A stretch of DNA of 64,000 nt from Paraburkholderia phenazinium (GTDB taxonomy: Bacteria > Pseudomonadota > Gammaproteobacteria > Burkholderiales > Burkholderiaceae). The DNA is taken from the NCBI RefSeq assembly GCF_900100735.1, contig NZ_FNCJ01000011.1, forward strand, positions 186,001-250,000, given 5' to 3'. This document shows, one piece after another, positions 54,465 through 62,881 of the stretch. A model generated the notes under the pieces. That model saw only the letters and a program-made list of their open reading frames with translations, did not search any database and had not been told where the DNA came from. The translations under genes and the position numbers were made by a program. Numbering within the stretch: position 1 is the stretch's first letter; each line of letters opens with the position of its first letter.

Positions 54465-55502
54465 TCAGAAGGAGAAGCCAGCTTTATTGCGGCGAATATC
54501 TGCCTCAACCATCATCTGACAAAGCTGCTCAAGCGTGGTGCCGGGATGCCACCCCAACTCCTCGCGAGCCTTTGCTGGGTCGCCAATCAGCAACTCGACC
54601 TCGGCGGGGCGATAGAACTTTGGGTTGATCTTCACAAGCGGTCTGCCACTCACGCGCTCAAAGCCGACCTCGTTCTCGGCATGACCTTCCCATACCAATT
54701 CAAGATCCGCCGCCTTTGCAGCCATCGTAACGAAATCGCGCACCGTCTCGGTGCGGTTAGTTGCAAGCACATAGGTATCCGCCTTATCTGCTTGCAGCAT
54801 CCGCCACATCCCCTCGACGTATTCCTTCGCAAAACCCCAGTCGCGTTTGGCGTCAAGATTGCCAAGCTCGAGAACGTCGAGCTTGCCCAGACTGATCTTT
54901 GCGATGCTATCGGTGATCTTGCGCGTCACGAATTCGCGCCCCCGCAACGGCGACTCGTGATTAAACAGAATCCCGCTGCTACCAAAGATGTTGTAGCTCT
55001 CGCGGTAGTTGACGGTAATCCAGTGCGCATACAGCTTCGCAACACCATACGGGCTGCGCGGATAAAACGGCGTGCTCTCCACCTGCGGGATTGCCTGCAC
55101 TTGGCCAAACATTTCAGAAGTGCTTGCCTGATAGAAGCGAATCTCAGGGTTCACGATACGAATCGCTTCGAGCAGATGCAGCGGGCCAATGCCGGTGATC
55201 TGTGCGGTTGTTGCGGGCTGATCGAATGAAACCCCAACGAAGCTCTGCGCAGCCAGGTTGTAGACTTCTGTGGCTTTAGTGTTCTGAAGCAAACGAATGC
55301 TCGAGCCCAGATCGGTCAAATCGTATTCAACCAAATGCAGATCGGGATGCTTACCAATGCCCAGTTCGTCAATCCGCCAGAAATTGACCGAGCTGGTACG
55401 GCGGTAGGTGCCGTAAACCTTGTAGCCCTTTCCCAACAGAAGTTCGGCGAGGTAAGCGCCGTCTTGTCCAGTAATGCCCGTGATGACTGCTGTTTTTTTC
55501 AT
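54465..55502 (-). CDS. gmd: GDP-mannose 4,6-dehydratase
   Basis: A 345-residue SDR converting GDP-D-mannose to GDP-4-keto-6-deoxy-D-mannose. AVITGITGQDGAYLAELLL is the Gmd opening; catalytic residues lie in STSEMFGQVQ and SPYGVAKLYAHW; RNRTETVRDFV-like TNRTETVRDFVTMA is the cofactor-arm segment. I start at MKKTAVIT; an upstream in-frame ATG (55529) adds nine residues not typical of the family. First gene of a gmd-rmd-GT unit after a 120-base, AT-rich gap. Confidence 0.96.
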   Translation of the reverse strand: MKKTAVITGITGQDGAYLAELLLGKGYKVYGTYRRTSSVNFWRIDELGIGKHPDLHLVEYDLTDLGSSIRLLQNTKATEVYNLAAQSFVGVSFDQPATTAQITGIGPLHLLEAIRIVNPEIRFYQASTSEMFGQVQAIPQVESTPFYPRSPYGVAKLYAHWITVNYRESYNIFGSSGILFNHESPLRGREFVTRKITDSIAKISLGKLDVLELGNLDAKRDWGFAKEYVEGMWRMLQADKADTYVLATNRTETVRDFVTMAAKAADLELVWEGHAENEVGFERVSGRPLVKINPKFYRPAEVELLIGDPAKAREELGWHPGTTLEQLCQMMVEADIRRNKAGFSF

Positions 55503-55622
55503 TTTTGTACTCGTACTTACTAAACTCATTAGTTATAGAAAAGGAACCCATCGCGTCTCACAACCGGACTCTCTACCCGACAGTAAGATCGCGATGCATT
55601 CAGATCCCGGAGAGAAACGTGC

Positions 55623-57242
55623 TTACCCCGGCAAAACCTCGCACCCCGTTGTCACGACGACGGTGTAAGCCGCCGTTTCAAGCCCGATCTCCTCAAGCCA
55701 GCCAAGCCCCTCTTGCACCAGCGTTGGTACTAACGTATAGCGTCCTGGCACAGGTGGCGCGACGACGCTCATACTTGTCATCACGGCTTTCCAAGCTGGA
55801 ACACCGCCATCGGGCAAGGAGCTTCGCTCACCATCGAACACGGCCATTTCGCCTTCGATTCCAAGCCAGTGATAGGACAGCCTTACCGGGCACGAACCAT
55901 CTCCAATCCACCGTCGATCGCCGTGGTTAGTTATTTCAACGTCCAGTCGCACGTGTTCGCCTGAAACCATCTCAACGGGGGGCGTCCGGAGCGCGACACT
56001 GCCGTACGCATATTCGACGACCGGACTCTCCAGACCGGACGCTAGAGGCGTCAGCGCAATCTCAGCAGACAGATTTGCATATCCGGCAAAGGGGCGTTCC
56101 ACACGGTGATGCACCTCAAATTCACATAACTTGTCGTACCAGGCGAGGTCACGCACGCCATCACCAACCTTTTCCGAAAACGCAAAACCTGCCGTGTACG
56201 AGCCAGCCGGCAAATCGGCAACCAGATGATGGATGACACGATATGTGCCTCGCGGCAGGTCCTGATGGCATTGATCCAACAAAGAGCTGTTGATACCGAA
56301 GGCCCAACGTCGATCGCTATCGAAGACGTGAACACCCATCTCAAGATCGGCTACCTGTCGCGACAAGAAAAAATCCACATCGAAAGTCAGCAAGTCCCCG
56401 TGAAAAACGACAGCCTCACCCCGTAACGCCGCGGTCAAAATCGTGATATCTGGCGTGGTGATCACTCGATCACGGACCGGTTCGTACTTTTGCCACTTCG
56501 ATGCGACTGACGTGACATCCTTGCGTGACTGACGTTGTCCGGCTGACACCTTCCATCCGACAACCTCCTCGTACAGGCGTATGTCAAGTTGATTCAGCTC
56601 GACAATCCGTTCACGCAGGGCAGGCGATATTTCTCTTACCTTAGGCCGCTGGTTTGTAGGATTCACCGTGGCAATAGTGCCTGGGTCAGGCAAGCAAACC
56701 AGGTCGGACACATCAGAAAGAAAGGACGAGTAATCCTCATACAAACCTACAATTTTAAAATCACTCAATGACTGTAAAGCTGCAGCAACTTTTCCATCGA
56801 AAATATTAGACGAAAATCGCTGAATCTGCGCAAAATGCTCTACATAGTAATTCGAAATTGATGACCGAATTTCATCATCGACAATCTCTCCATTACTCTG
56901 CAAAAAATTTCGCGCGCCATTCTTATGACGCTGAAATTCCGGTGTATCAGGAACAGTATTTTCAGCGTAGAACAGCCACGACAGCACTCGATCGACTGGA
57001 TCACGCAATAGAGTGATATAGTCATAACGAGGATCCAGCTCTCCATCAAAGATAATATGTGCGCTAATGATTGGGAAAAGTCCACCGTAACCACGCAAGA
57101 GCTCCGAGTGATTTCCGTTTAGATCAGGCGTCACCGTGCCTGCGCCCAAAGCATTCGTCAGCCATGATGTGATGGCCATTCCGCCTGTCTTACCCAAGTG
57201 GTCGAATACAATCCGACCCGAAAATGGCGCAATTCTACTCAT
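55623..57242 (-). CDS. Sulfotransferase-like protein fused to a Wzt C-terminal-like sugar-binding domain and an Ig-like domain
   Basis: A 539-residue three-part protein. Residues 1-235 resemble a PAPS sulfotransferase: 5'-phosphate loop FDHLGKTGG (13-21) and 3'-phosphate segment LLRDPVDRVLSWLFYA (78-92). Residues 260-395 match the Wzt C-terminal domain (TFDVDFFLSRQ, MGVHVFDSDRRWAFGIN, LPAGSYTAGFAFSE). Residues 415-535 resemble an Ig-like domain (VEITNHGDRRW, VRLSYHWL, PGRYTLVPTLVQEG) seen in other glycan-locus proteins. It could sulfate the exported capsule while holding its end. Start MSRIAPF is family-like; a GTG 13 codons upstream is possible. Confidence 0.78.
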   Translation of the reverse strand: MSRIAPFSGRIVFDHLGKTGGMAITSWLTNALGAGTVTPDLNGNHSELLRGYGGLFPIISAHIIFDGELDPRYDYITLLRDPVDRVLSWLFYAENTVPDTPEFQRHKNGARNFLQSNGEIVDDEIRSSISNYYVEHFAQIQRFSSNIFDGKVAAALQSLSDFKIVGLYEDYSSFLSDVSDLVCLPDPGTIATVNPTNQRPKVREISPALRERIVELNQLDIRLYEEVVGWKVSAGQRQSRKDVTSVASKWQKYEPVRDRVITTPDITILTAALRGEAVVFHGDLLTFDVDFFLSRQVADLEMGVHVFDSDRRWAFGINSSLLDQCHQDLPRGTYRVIHHLVADLPAGSYTAGFAFSEKVGDGVRDLAWYDKLCEFEVHHRVERPFAGYANLSAEIALTPLASGLESPVVEYAYGSVALRTPPVEMVSGEHVRLDVEITNHGDRRWIGDGSCPVRLSYHWLGIEGEMAVFDGERSSLPDGGVPAWKAVMTSMSVVAPPVPGRYTLVPTLVQEGLGWLEEIGLETAAYTVVVTTGCEVLPG

Positions 57243-57458
57243 AGCAATCCAATTGGCTGCACTCCCAACGCAACATTCCACTTAAAGCACCGGCACTTCA
57301 ATCAATAACTTCCGGCGCTTATTCAACGGCCATTCAACAATCTACCGAGACACCCGTGACGAGACAAAGGTGAGGCTAACGCAATCTCAATTTCCCGCAT
57401 TGTTCACGGCAATCGGATTGCGTTTCGGACAGACACAGCCTCGAACAACTCGCGATTA
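57243..57458. other. Intergenic gap between a GT gene and the sulfotransferase-like gene
   Basis: About 216 bases with no convincing gene, terminator or promoter. It could carry an internal promoter for the sulfotransferase-gmd-rmd part of the right arm. Confidence 0.3.
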
Positions 57459-59153
57459 TCAGGCCAATCTCTCGATTACGACTTTTTTCAAATCCAGAGC
57501 GGCAGAATCGACCATGCAGCGAATTTCAAAATCATCTATATCATGATCCAGACGAACTTCGAAAGAAGCGAGCGAGCTCTCCGCACCGACTCCGGATTGG
57601 GATGCCTGTACCTCTCCACTCCAGTAGCAGTCTTCCCCACCATTCGCAACAAAATCGAGCGTTATGCCGCCCTGATTCGCCTTCCCAGAAGTGGCGATGA
57701 TCGAGACTTCGTAATGTCCGGCTCTCAACGGTCGATGTGGTCCAAACATCAAAAACCCAGGTTGCCCCACGCTGCGCAGGCGGTCGCCCACATGCAACCC
57801 AACCTGGGTACTAAAGTCATACCCCGGATAAAGAACAATCGGCTCGCTATTCACTTCTTTCGTGATAGTTTTAATAAAACCCACCACGGCGCTCGCAGTT
57901 TCTTTCCACGTTCTTACCGAATACGATTCACTTGCGCGCGCTTCCATTTCATCGACGATTTGAGGATCGGTCACCAACTCAAGGATGGCATCGGCCCAGC
58001 CCTGAGGATCCCATGGCGACAAATAACGAACCATTTCGCCGCCAACCTCCGGAAGAGAACCCTGATCGGAGGCCAATACAGCTTTTCCTAGCGCCAACGC
58101 TTCGCCCACAGGCAACCCCCACCCCTCATAAAGGGACGGATATACGCAGAATGCTGCCTTTGTGTAGAGCAAATTCAACTCTGCATCGTTCACGTGATTC
58201 AACTGAACGATCAATCCTTGTGTCAGCGGATCGAGCTCGACATCTTTGAGTAGATCGCCCACCCCCCAACCCTGCATCCCAACGAAAACAAGCTTGGGTA
58301 GCTTGTTAGCGTGCCCAGCCTTGCTCAGCAAGTGATACGCACGGTAGAGGACTTCGTGATTTTTTCTACGCTCAATCGTTGAAACAAACAGAATAAACGG
58401 CTCGGACGCCAGTTGCTCCAACTGACTGGATACGTCACCAATATTCTTCGGCACATTGTCACCTAGTGGTATCACGCAGGTGGGCCGCTGCGGGGCTCCC
58501 AATTGCTCACAAAGATTCAGATAGTCCCGCTTCGTCTGCTCAGAAATACATAGGACACCAGAGGAACCCCAAGTAAGCGAGTTGAAGTATTCCTTGAAGC
58601 GGCTCGCCACATCGCCGACGCAATACTGGGGAAACAACACCGGAATCAAGTCGTAACAGCAAGTTATTACCTTGATCCCCCGTTGACTGGTCAAATTGTG
58701 AAACTCTGCCGTATAAGGCTGATCCCAATCCAGTCCGACGGATATCAATACATCACCAGCCTTTGGCTTCAGTCGATTTTTCGTAGAAAGCGGAATACGA
58801 ATATCGAGCGAGCCATTGATTTTCTCGTCAGACTTATCCCTATCCACCTCAAATTTCCTGATCGCCCGGGCAATGAAGTTTCTTGCCATGGTAAAAGATG
58901 GCGTGCGCGGAAGCAGCATATCCACCACTTTCTCAGTCGCTACATCTTCATCCGGCTGTGATGGCACCCACTCAACAAATTCGCCGTCCAGCCAAACGCA
59001 GGCCTTGAAACGATTCGGGCCGAGCGCTTTCAGCAGTTCTTCACACAGCGCCTGCTCGACTCGCACAATTCCGACCGGTGGACGCGTCCAATTTGCGCTG
59101 GTCGTAACGTTCATCCAGACTATTGGATCGCTTTTGTGTTCTGACATAACCAT
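57459..59153 (-). CDS. Family 4 glycosyltransferase with a C-terminal beta-sandwich domain
   Basis: A 564-residue protein. Residues 1-440 are a GT4 enzyme opening with VTTSANWTRPPVGIVRVEQALCEEL, in parts, and containing FVSTIERRKNHEVLYRAYHLL and YPSLYEGWGLPVGEALALGK. Residues 450-562 form a separate beta-rich module (FGPHRPLRAGHYEVSIIATSG; FEVRLDHDIDDFEIRCMV), probably glycan-binding. It may hold the growing polymer during elongation. Start uncertain by two codons (59153 or 59147); no strong ribosome site. Confidence 0.88.
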   Translation of the reverse strand: MVMSEHKSDPIVWMNVTTSANWTRPPVGIVRVEQALCEELLKALGPNRFKACVWLDGEFVEWVPSQPDEDVATEKVVDMLLPRTPSFTMARNFIARAIRKFEVDRDKSDEKINGSLDIRIPLSTKNRLKPKAGDVLISVGLDWDQPYTAEFHNLTSQRGIKVITCCYDLIPVLFPQYCVGDVASRFKEYFNSLTWGSSGVLCISEQTKRDYLNLCEQLGAPQRPTCVIPLGDNVPKNIGDVSSQLEQLASEPFILFVSTIERRKNHEVLYRAYHLLSKAGHANKLPKLVFVGMQGWGVGDLLKDVELDPLTQGLIVQLNHVNDAELNLLYTKAAFCVYPSLYEGWGLPVGEALALGKAVLASDQGSLPEVGGEMVRYLSPWDPQGWADAILELVTDPQIVDEMEARASESYSVRTWKETASAVVGFIKTITKEVNSEPIVLYPGYDFSTQVGLHVGDRLRSVGQPGFLMFGPHRPLRAGHYEVSIIATSGKANQGGITLDFVANGGEDCYWSGEVQASQSGVGAESSLASFEVRLDHDIDDFEIRCMVDSAALDLKKVVIERLA

Positions 59154-59169
59154 AATCAATAATTGACTT

Positions 59170-60354
59170 TTAAAGTCTGGAAACCAACGAAACCAGAGGT
59201 CGCAACGTGTTCTCCCACAGCACGCACTCTCTTTGATCTTTCTCGTCTGGAGTAAGGACGTTGGCCGGAGCGCTCATACGCTCTCTCAGTGCCCTCAAAA
59301 ACCGCGGGGGTTCGTCGAAAACGGACACCCCTGGAGATTTGGAGAACTGCTCGAAACCGCGCATGGCCGTCGGCGTCGCAACAATGTGCTTGCCAGCCCA
59401 TAGTGCCTCGGCGGTTTTCAAGTTGGTCCCACCACCCTGAGTTATCGGCAAGATTATGCTATGTGCCGTTTCTATCAACCCTTGCAAGCAGTCTTCTGAA
59501 ACCATGCCGGCAACGACGCATGCATTCCCCAAGCCTGCGGTTTTGGGGAAGCGCGGATCACCCTTGATACTCTCGCCCGCTCCGCCTGCAATCACAATCC
59601 GTTCATTTGGAGCAATGCATCCCAGACCCTTACCAAAGATATCGTAAAAGCCTGTGATATTTGGCGGGTGAGCACTACCGCAATACAAAGCAAATTTTCT
59701 GTTGCCAGAAATTTTATTAGCCTCCCTCAATCCCGCTTCGGTAACGTCTCTGCGTTTCACTCCGTTCGCGGCAAGCACACTCTCTACGCGTGCATGCTTG
59801 CGGGTCCAGTCAAGATCATTTTCCGATACGCAGCAGATTGCATCGGATCCGGCAATTGCGGCTAGCTCGCAGCGAAGCACTCTTCGTCGTGCGTCTTCGG
59901 CAAGCTCCACGCCAAGATACGTTTTGACGATCTTGTACTTAAGCTCGTGCTCGATATTCTGCGAACCGTAAACTATCTTTGCAGATTTATTCGTTCGCTG
60001 CGAAACGTATCGTTTGGCAAATCCAAATAGCCAAGGTTGCTCGACATGAATAACATCGGGCTCGGCTTCAATCAAATCCGCGAGTTGATTGAAATATTGA
60101 TCATCTCGCTCAAATAGCTGGCCAATCGCCCAATCATCCATCAATGCGGAATTTTCAATATATGGCGCAAATGAAGGCATGCCCGGGTATGGCAAAAATC
60201 CCTTCGCAGCTGGGTATAGCTCACTTCCCAAGACACCCACCATCTGTACGGTGTTGCCTGCGTCCTGATAGCTTTGCGCGATGTTATGCAAGCGATGCTG
60301 CCCACCGTGAAGCGGCTCATCAGCAGAATAGGTGCTAAGAGTTACAATTTTCAT
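59170..60354 (-). CDS. Family 4 glycosyltransferase
   Basis: A 394-residue GT-B enzyme with N-terminal MKIVTLSTYSADEPLHGGQHR and a C-terminal donor site (LPITQGGGTNLKTAEALWAGK) of the GT4 GGG-T-K subtype. The N-terminal half includes NIEHELKYK, seen in family members with similar loops. It lies between the FkbM fusion gene and another GT4 gene. Codon use is visibly more AT-rich than in the wcb arm. Confidence 0.88.
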   Translation of the reverse strand: MKIVTLSTYSADEPLHGGQHRLHNIAQSYQDAGNTVQMVGVLGSELYPAAKGFLPYPGMPSFAPYIENSALMDDWAIGQLFERDDQYFNQLADLIEAEPDVIHVEQPWLFGFAKRYVSQRTNKSAKIVYGSQNIEHELKYKIVKTYLGVELAEDARRRVLRCELAAIAGSDAICCVSENDLDWTRKHARVESVLAANGVKRRDVTEAGLREANKISGNRKFALYCGSAHPPNITGFYDIFGKGLGCIAPNERIVIAGGAGESIKGDPRFPKTAGLGNACVVAGMVSEDCLQGLIETAHSIILPITQGGGTNLKTAEALWAGKHIVATPTAMRGFEQFSKSPGVSVFDEPPRFLRALRERMSAPANVLTPDEKDQRECVLWENTLRPLVSLVSRL

Positions 60355-60372
60355 TTCAATAAGCCGCTTTAA

Positions 60373-62616
60373 TTAATTCTTACCGGCACGGTTTTTACCA
60401 ATCTCGGCCTGATAGCGCCCCTGCGACTCTTCTGCGATCCTGATCACGTGATTTTCAAGCGCGCGAAGATCTTGAAGATGATTCGTTACATCCAGCAGAA
60501 ACAAGATCGCAAAGACCAATTTCCCGAACACAGGAATTCGACATGCCCGCCGAATGACTCTCGCCGCGCCCAATCCACGAATCGACGTCTTATAGTTCCT
60601 GGCCTCGGCAGACTTTAGAATATCGTCGAGTATTTCGTCCTTAGCAACCCCCGCCCGCACCTGCTTCAGATAATGACGCTCGCCGTCCGGATCCGGTTCT
60701 CGCCGCAAGATAGCCAGATATGCAGCCCGCACAAAGTTTCGATCATACAGAGACTGGAACTCATCCAGACCATAGATCCCTTGATCATTCTGCTCAAATG
60801 TCGGCTGATAGTTGATCTGCGCACTAACTTGTGAATTCATAGCAATCCTCTGGAGCCCCGAGCTCTCATTAATCTCAGCATCCAGCAGTGAAACCAGATT
60901 GTGGATACGGGCGACCGCGGCAATATTTATTGAAGTAGGCGAAAACTTTCGGAACATTGAGGCCGATTTACGCAATCGCCTCTCTTCACTTCTGACAACA
61001 AGCTTCTGCAGTTTGCCGATGCGATCAAGATGCAAGACGGCCTCTCGGCTATGCTTTGCGTCACGCATCTCAGAACGTTCGGCCATTTCAGCGATCTCTC
61101 GCTCCGCGCGAGCCAAGTCATCCCGAATAGCCTCGCAGCGCAACGTGTTCTGCTTAATGAGCTCAGCTTCGAGGCGCTCGAATCTATGCGCAATCTCCAA
61201 ACCATCCTGGGCGAATTTTTCTTGAGCGGCGGCAAGTTGCTCCGAGAGCTCAACGCTACGCGCCGCGAGTTCTCGTTCTGCTTGTTGGGCCGTCATCTCA
61301 GCAGCCAACAGTTTGGCCTCTACAATTCGCTCCTTTTCGGCCAACTCGCCGCGAAGGGAGGACTCCTGCTGCCGATAAAGTCTGCCGAGCTCGGCCCGCT
61401 CCTGAGTAGCCTCGTCTATCACCCGAGATAGCTGCGCTGAGAAGTGGCGTTCACGCTCAGCGATGGTTCGCTGCAGAGTTTGAGTCCCGAGGTTAGTCTG
61501 AGCTTCGAAGGCAGCCCACGCACTTTCACGTGCGGCACTCTCCCGCTTGAGCTCGTTGATCTGTTCAATTCTTTCTTGCTCGGCCCTTTTCTGGATCTCA
61601 AGCACCTGCTGGCCACACTCCCGCTCCCTTTGCGCCAAAGCGGCGAGCAGTGCCTCGTGCGCCGCGCGCGACTTTTGGCTTGTTTTCGCAGCCAGATCTG
61701 CAAGTGCTCGTTCTCGCCTTGTGTGAGCAGAGCTATCTGCTGCTAGCGCACTGCTAAGACGCAGGTTTTCCGTTTCGACTGCTCGAACTCTTAGGCTGAA
61801 CTTTTGTTCGAGTTCTTCCCTCTGCTTTCGGTATTGGGCCTTCTCCTGTTCAAGGCGAGCGATTTCTTGAACTTGCTCTTCGTGCTTTCGAGTGGCTCTC
61901 GAATTAATGAGCGAGCAGAACGAAGTCTGCGCGGTCCCGCTAAGAGCGAAGCCGTCAAACACATTCGGACCGGCGCGAAACGTTGTGGCAAAATGCGCGT
62001 GAGTTTCGCAGACGTAGAAGCGATTTAACCCATCGAAGTATACGAAACTGTAGCCGCGCTCTAACAGCAACGACTCCCATGCTTCATGTGTTTCGATTTG
62101 GGTATTGGGTAGCGTACTCTCGACCACGACGAGCCATGGTCGACATGGCGAATCACCCCAGCCCTCTAGAACTGCGCGCTCCATACCTTCGACATCCACC
62201 TTTAACCAGTGAACATCGCGATCACCCGCTTTGGCGAATACATCCGCCAAAGTGACACACGGCACAACAAGCTCCCGAACAGTAAGCCCTCGTTCGCGAT
62301 GACGGAGTGCGATCTCTGCGTCACCGGTAGAAAGCCCCGTCTCGGGAACTTCGTAGAATGACAGCATTCCATTGCTGGCGGCCAATGCCACCTGCAATAC
62401 GGTTTCGTCCGGACGGTCTTGCCTCAGCAATTCCGCGTAAACCGGTGTCGCCTCAACGTGAATACCGCGCCAGCCTTTTTCGTAAAACGCTTTGCTGAGA
62501 GAGTCGATAACGGGATGCTGGGCCCCTACGTCGATGTAGAAACCATTTTTGACCTGGCTGAGGGCACGCCACAGCATCACGTCTTCAAAGTTCTGCGCGT
62601 AAGAAACAATACTCAT
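60373..62616 (-). CDS. FkbM methyltransferase fused to a long coiled coil and a DUF4214 domain
   Basis: A 747-residue protein. Residues 1-225 are an FkbM-type SAM methyltransferase (AQNFEDVMLWRAL, FYIDVGAQHPVID, WLKVDVEGMERAVLEGW). Residues 240-560 are an almost unbroken Glu/Arg/Ala-rich coiled coil. Residues 620-690 are a DUF4214-like helical domain (FVRAAYLAILRREPDPDGE). A short hydrophobic stretch (PVFGKLVFAILFLLDV) follows near 705. It resembles polymer-length-controlling capping proteins in which a methyltransferase is held by a coiled coil at a membrane complex (WbdD-like logic). That role is inference. Confidence 0.85.
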   Translation of the reverse strand: MSIVSYAQNFEDVMLWRALSQVKNGFYIDVGAQHPVIDSLSKAFYEKGWRGIHVEATPVYAELLRQDRPDETVLQVALAASNGMLSFYEVPETGLSTGDAEIALRHRERGLTVRELVVPCVTLADVFAKAGDRDVHWLKVDVEGMERAVLEGWGDSPCRPWLVVVESTLPNTQIETHEAWESLLLERGYSFVYFDGLNRFYVCETHAHFATTFRAGPNVFDGFALSGTAQTSFCSLINSRATRKHEEQVQEIARLEQEKAQYRKQREELEQKFSLRVRAVETENLRLSSALAADSSAHTRRERALADLAAKTSQKSRAAHEALLAALAQRERECGQQVLEIQKRAEQERIEQINELKRESAARESAWAAFEAQTNLGTQTLQRTIAERERHFSAQLSRVIDEATQERAELGRLYRQQESSLRGELAEKERIVEAKLLAAEMTAQQAERELAARSVELSEQLAAAQEKFAQDGLEIAHRFERLEAELIKQNTLRCEAIRDDLARAEREIAEMAERSEMRDAKHSREAVLHLDRIGKLQKLVVRSEERRLRKSASMFRKFSPTSINIAAVARIHNLVSLLDAEINESSGLQRIAMNSQVSAQINYQPTFEQNDQGIYGLDEFQSLYDRNFVRAAYLAILRREPDPDGERHYLKQVRAGVAKDEILDDILKSAEARNYKTSIRGLGAARVIRRACRIPVFGKLVFAILFLLDVTNHLQDLRALENHVIRIAEESQGRYQAEIGKNRAGKN

Positions 62617-62757
62617 GCCATCACATCCGGAAGGTACGACGTTGTGACCGGAACCGTAGCCGCGCCACTAGAGTTGAAAGATAACGGGGTGTAAGTAGTC
62701 GAACGCACTTTCTGACGAAGGAGACGCCGCTGCTGGCGCGGGTCCCATGAACTCACT

Positions 62758-62781
62758 AAGGTCCCCAGAAATGGGGACCTT
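62758..62781. repeat. Perfect 9-bp hairpin in the wza-fkbM gap
   Basis: AAGGTCCCC, loop AGAAAT, then GGGGACCTT. It lies in the 265-base gap after the export lipoprotein gene. No T-run follows on the minus strand, so it may be a transcript-stabilising or attenuating stem rather than an intrinsic terminator. The rest of the gap (62617-62881) holds no evident gene. Confidence 0.75.
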
Positions 62782-62881
62782 GGAGTCAACCGCCCGACTG
62801 ACCTGGACGTCGAGATGAGGCCGCTTGCTGGATGGTCCGAGACGGTCTTAAGGAATCCCAGCGTCTTTTAGCGCACTCCGC

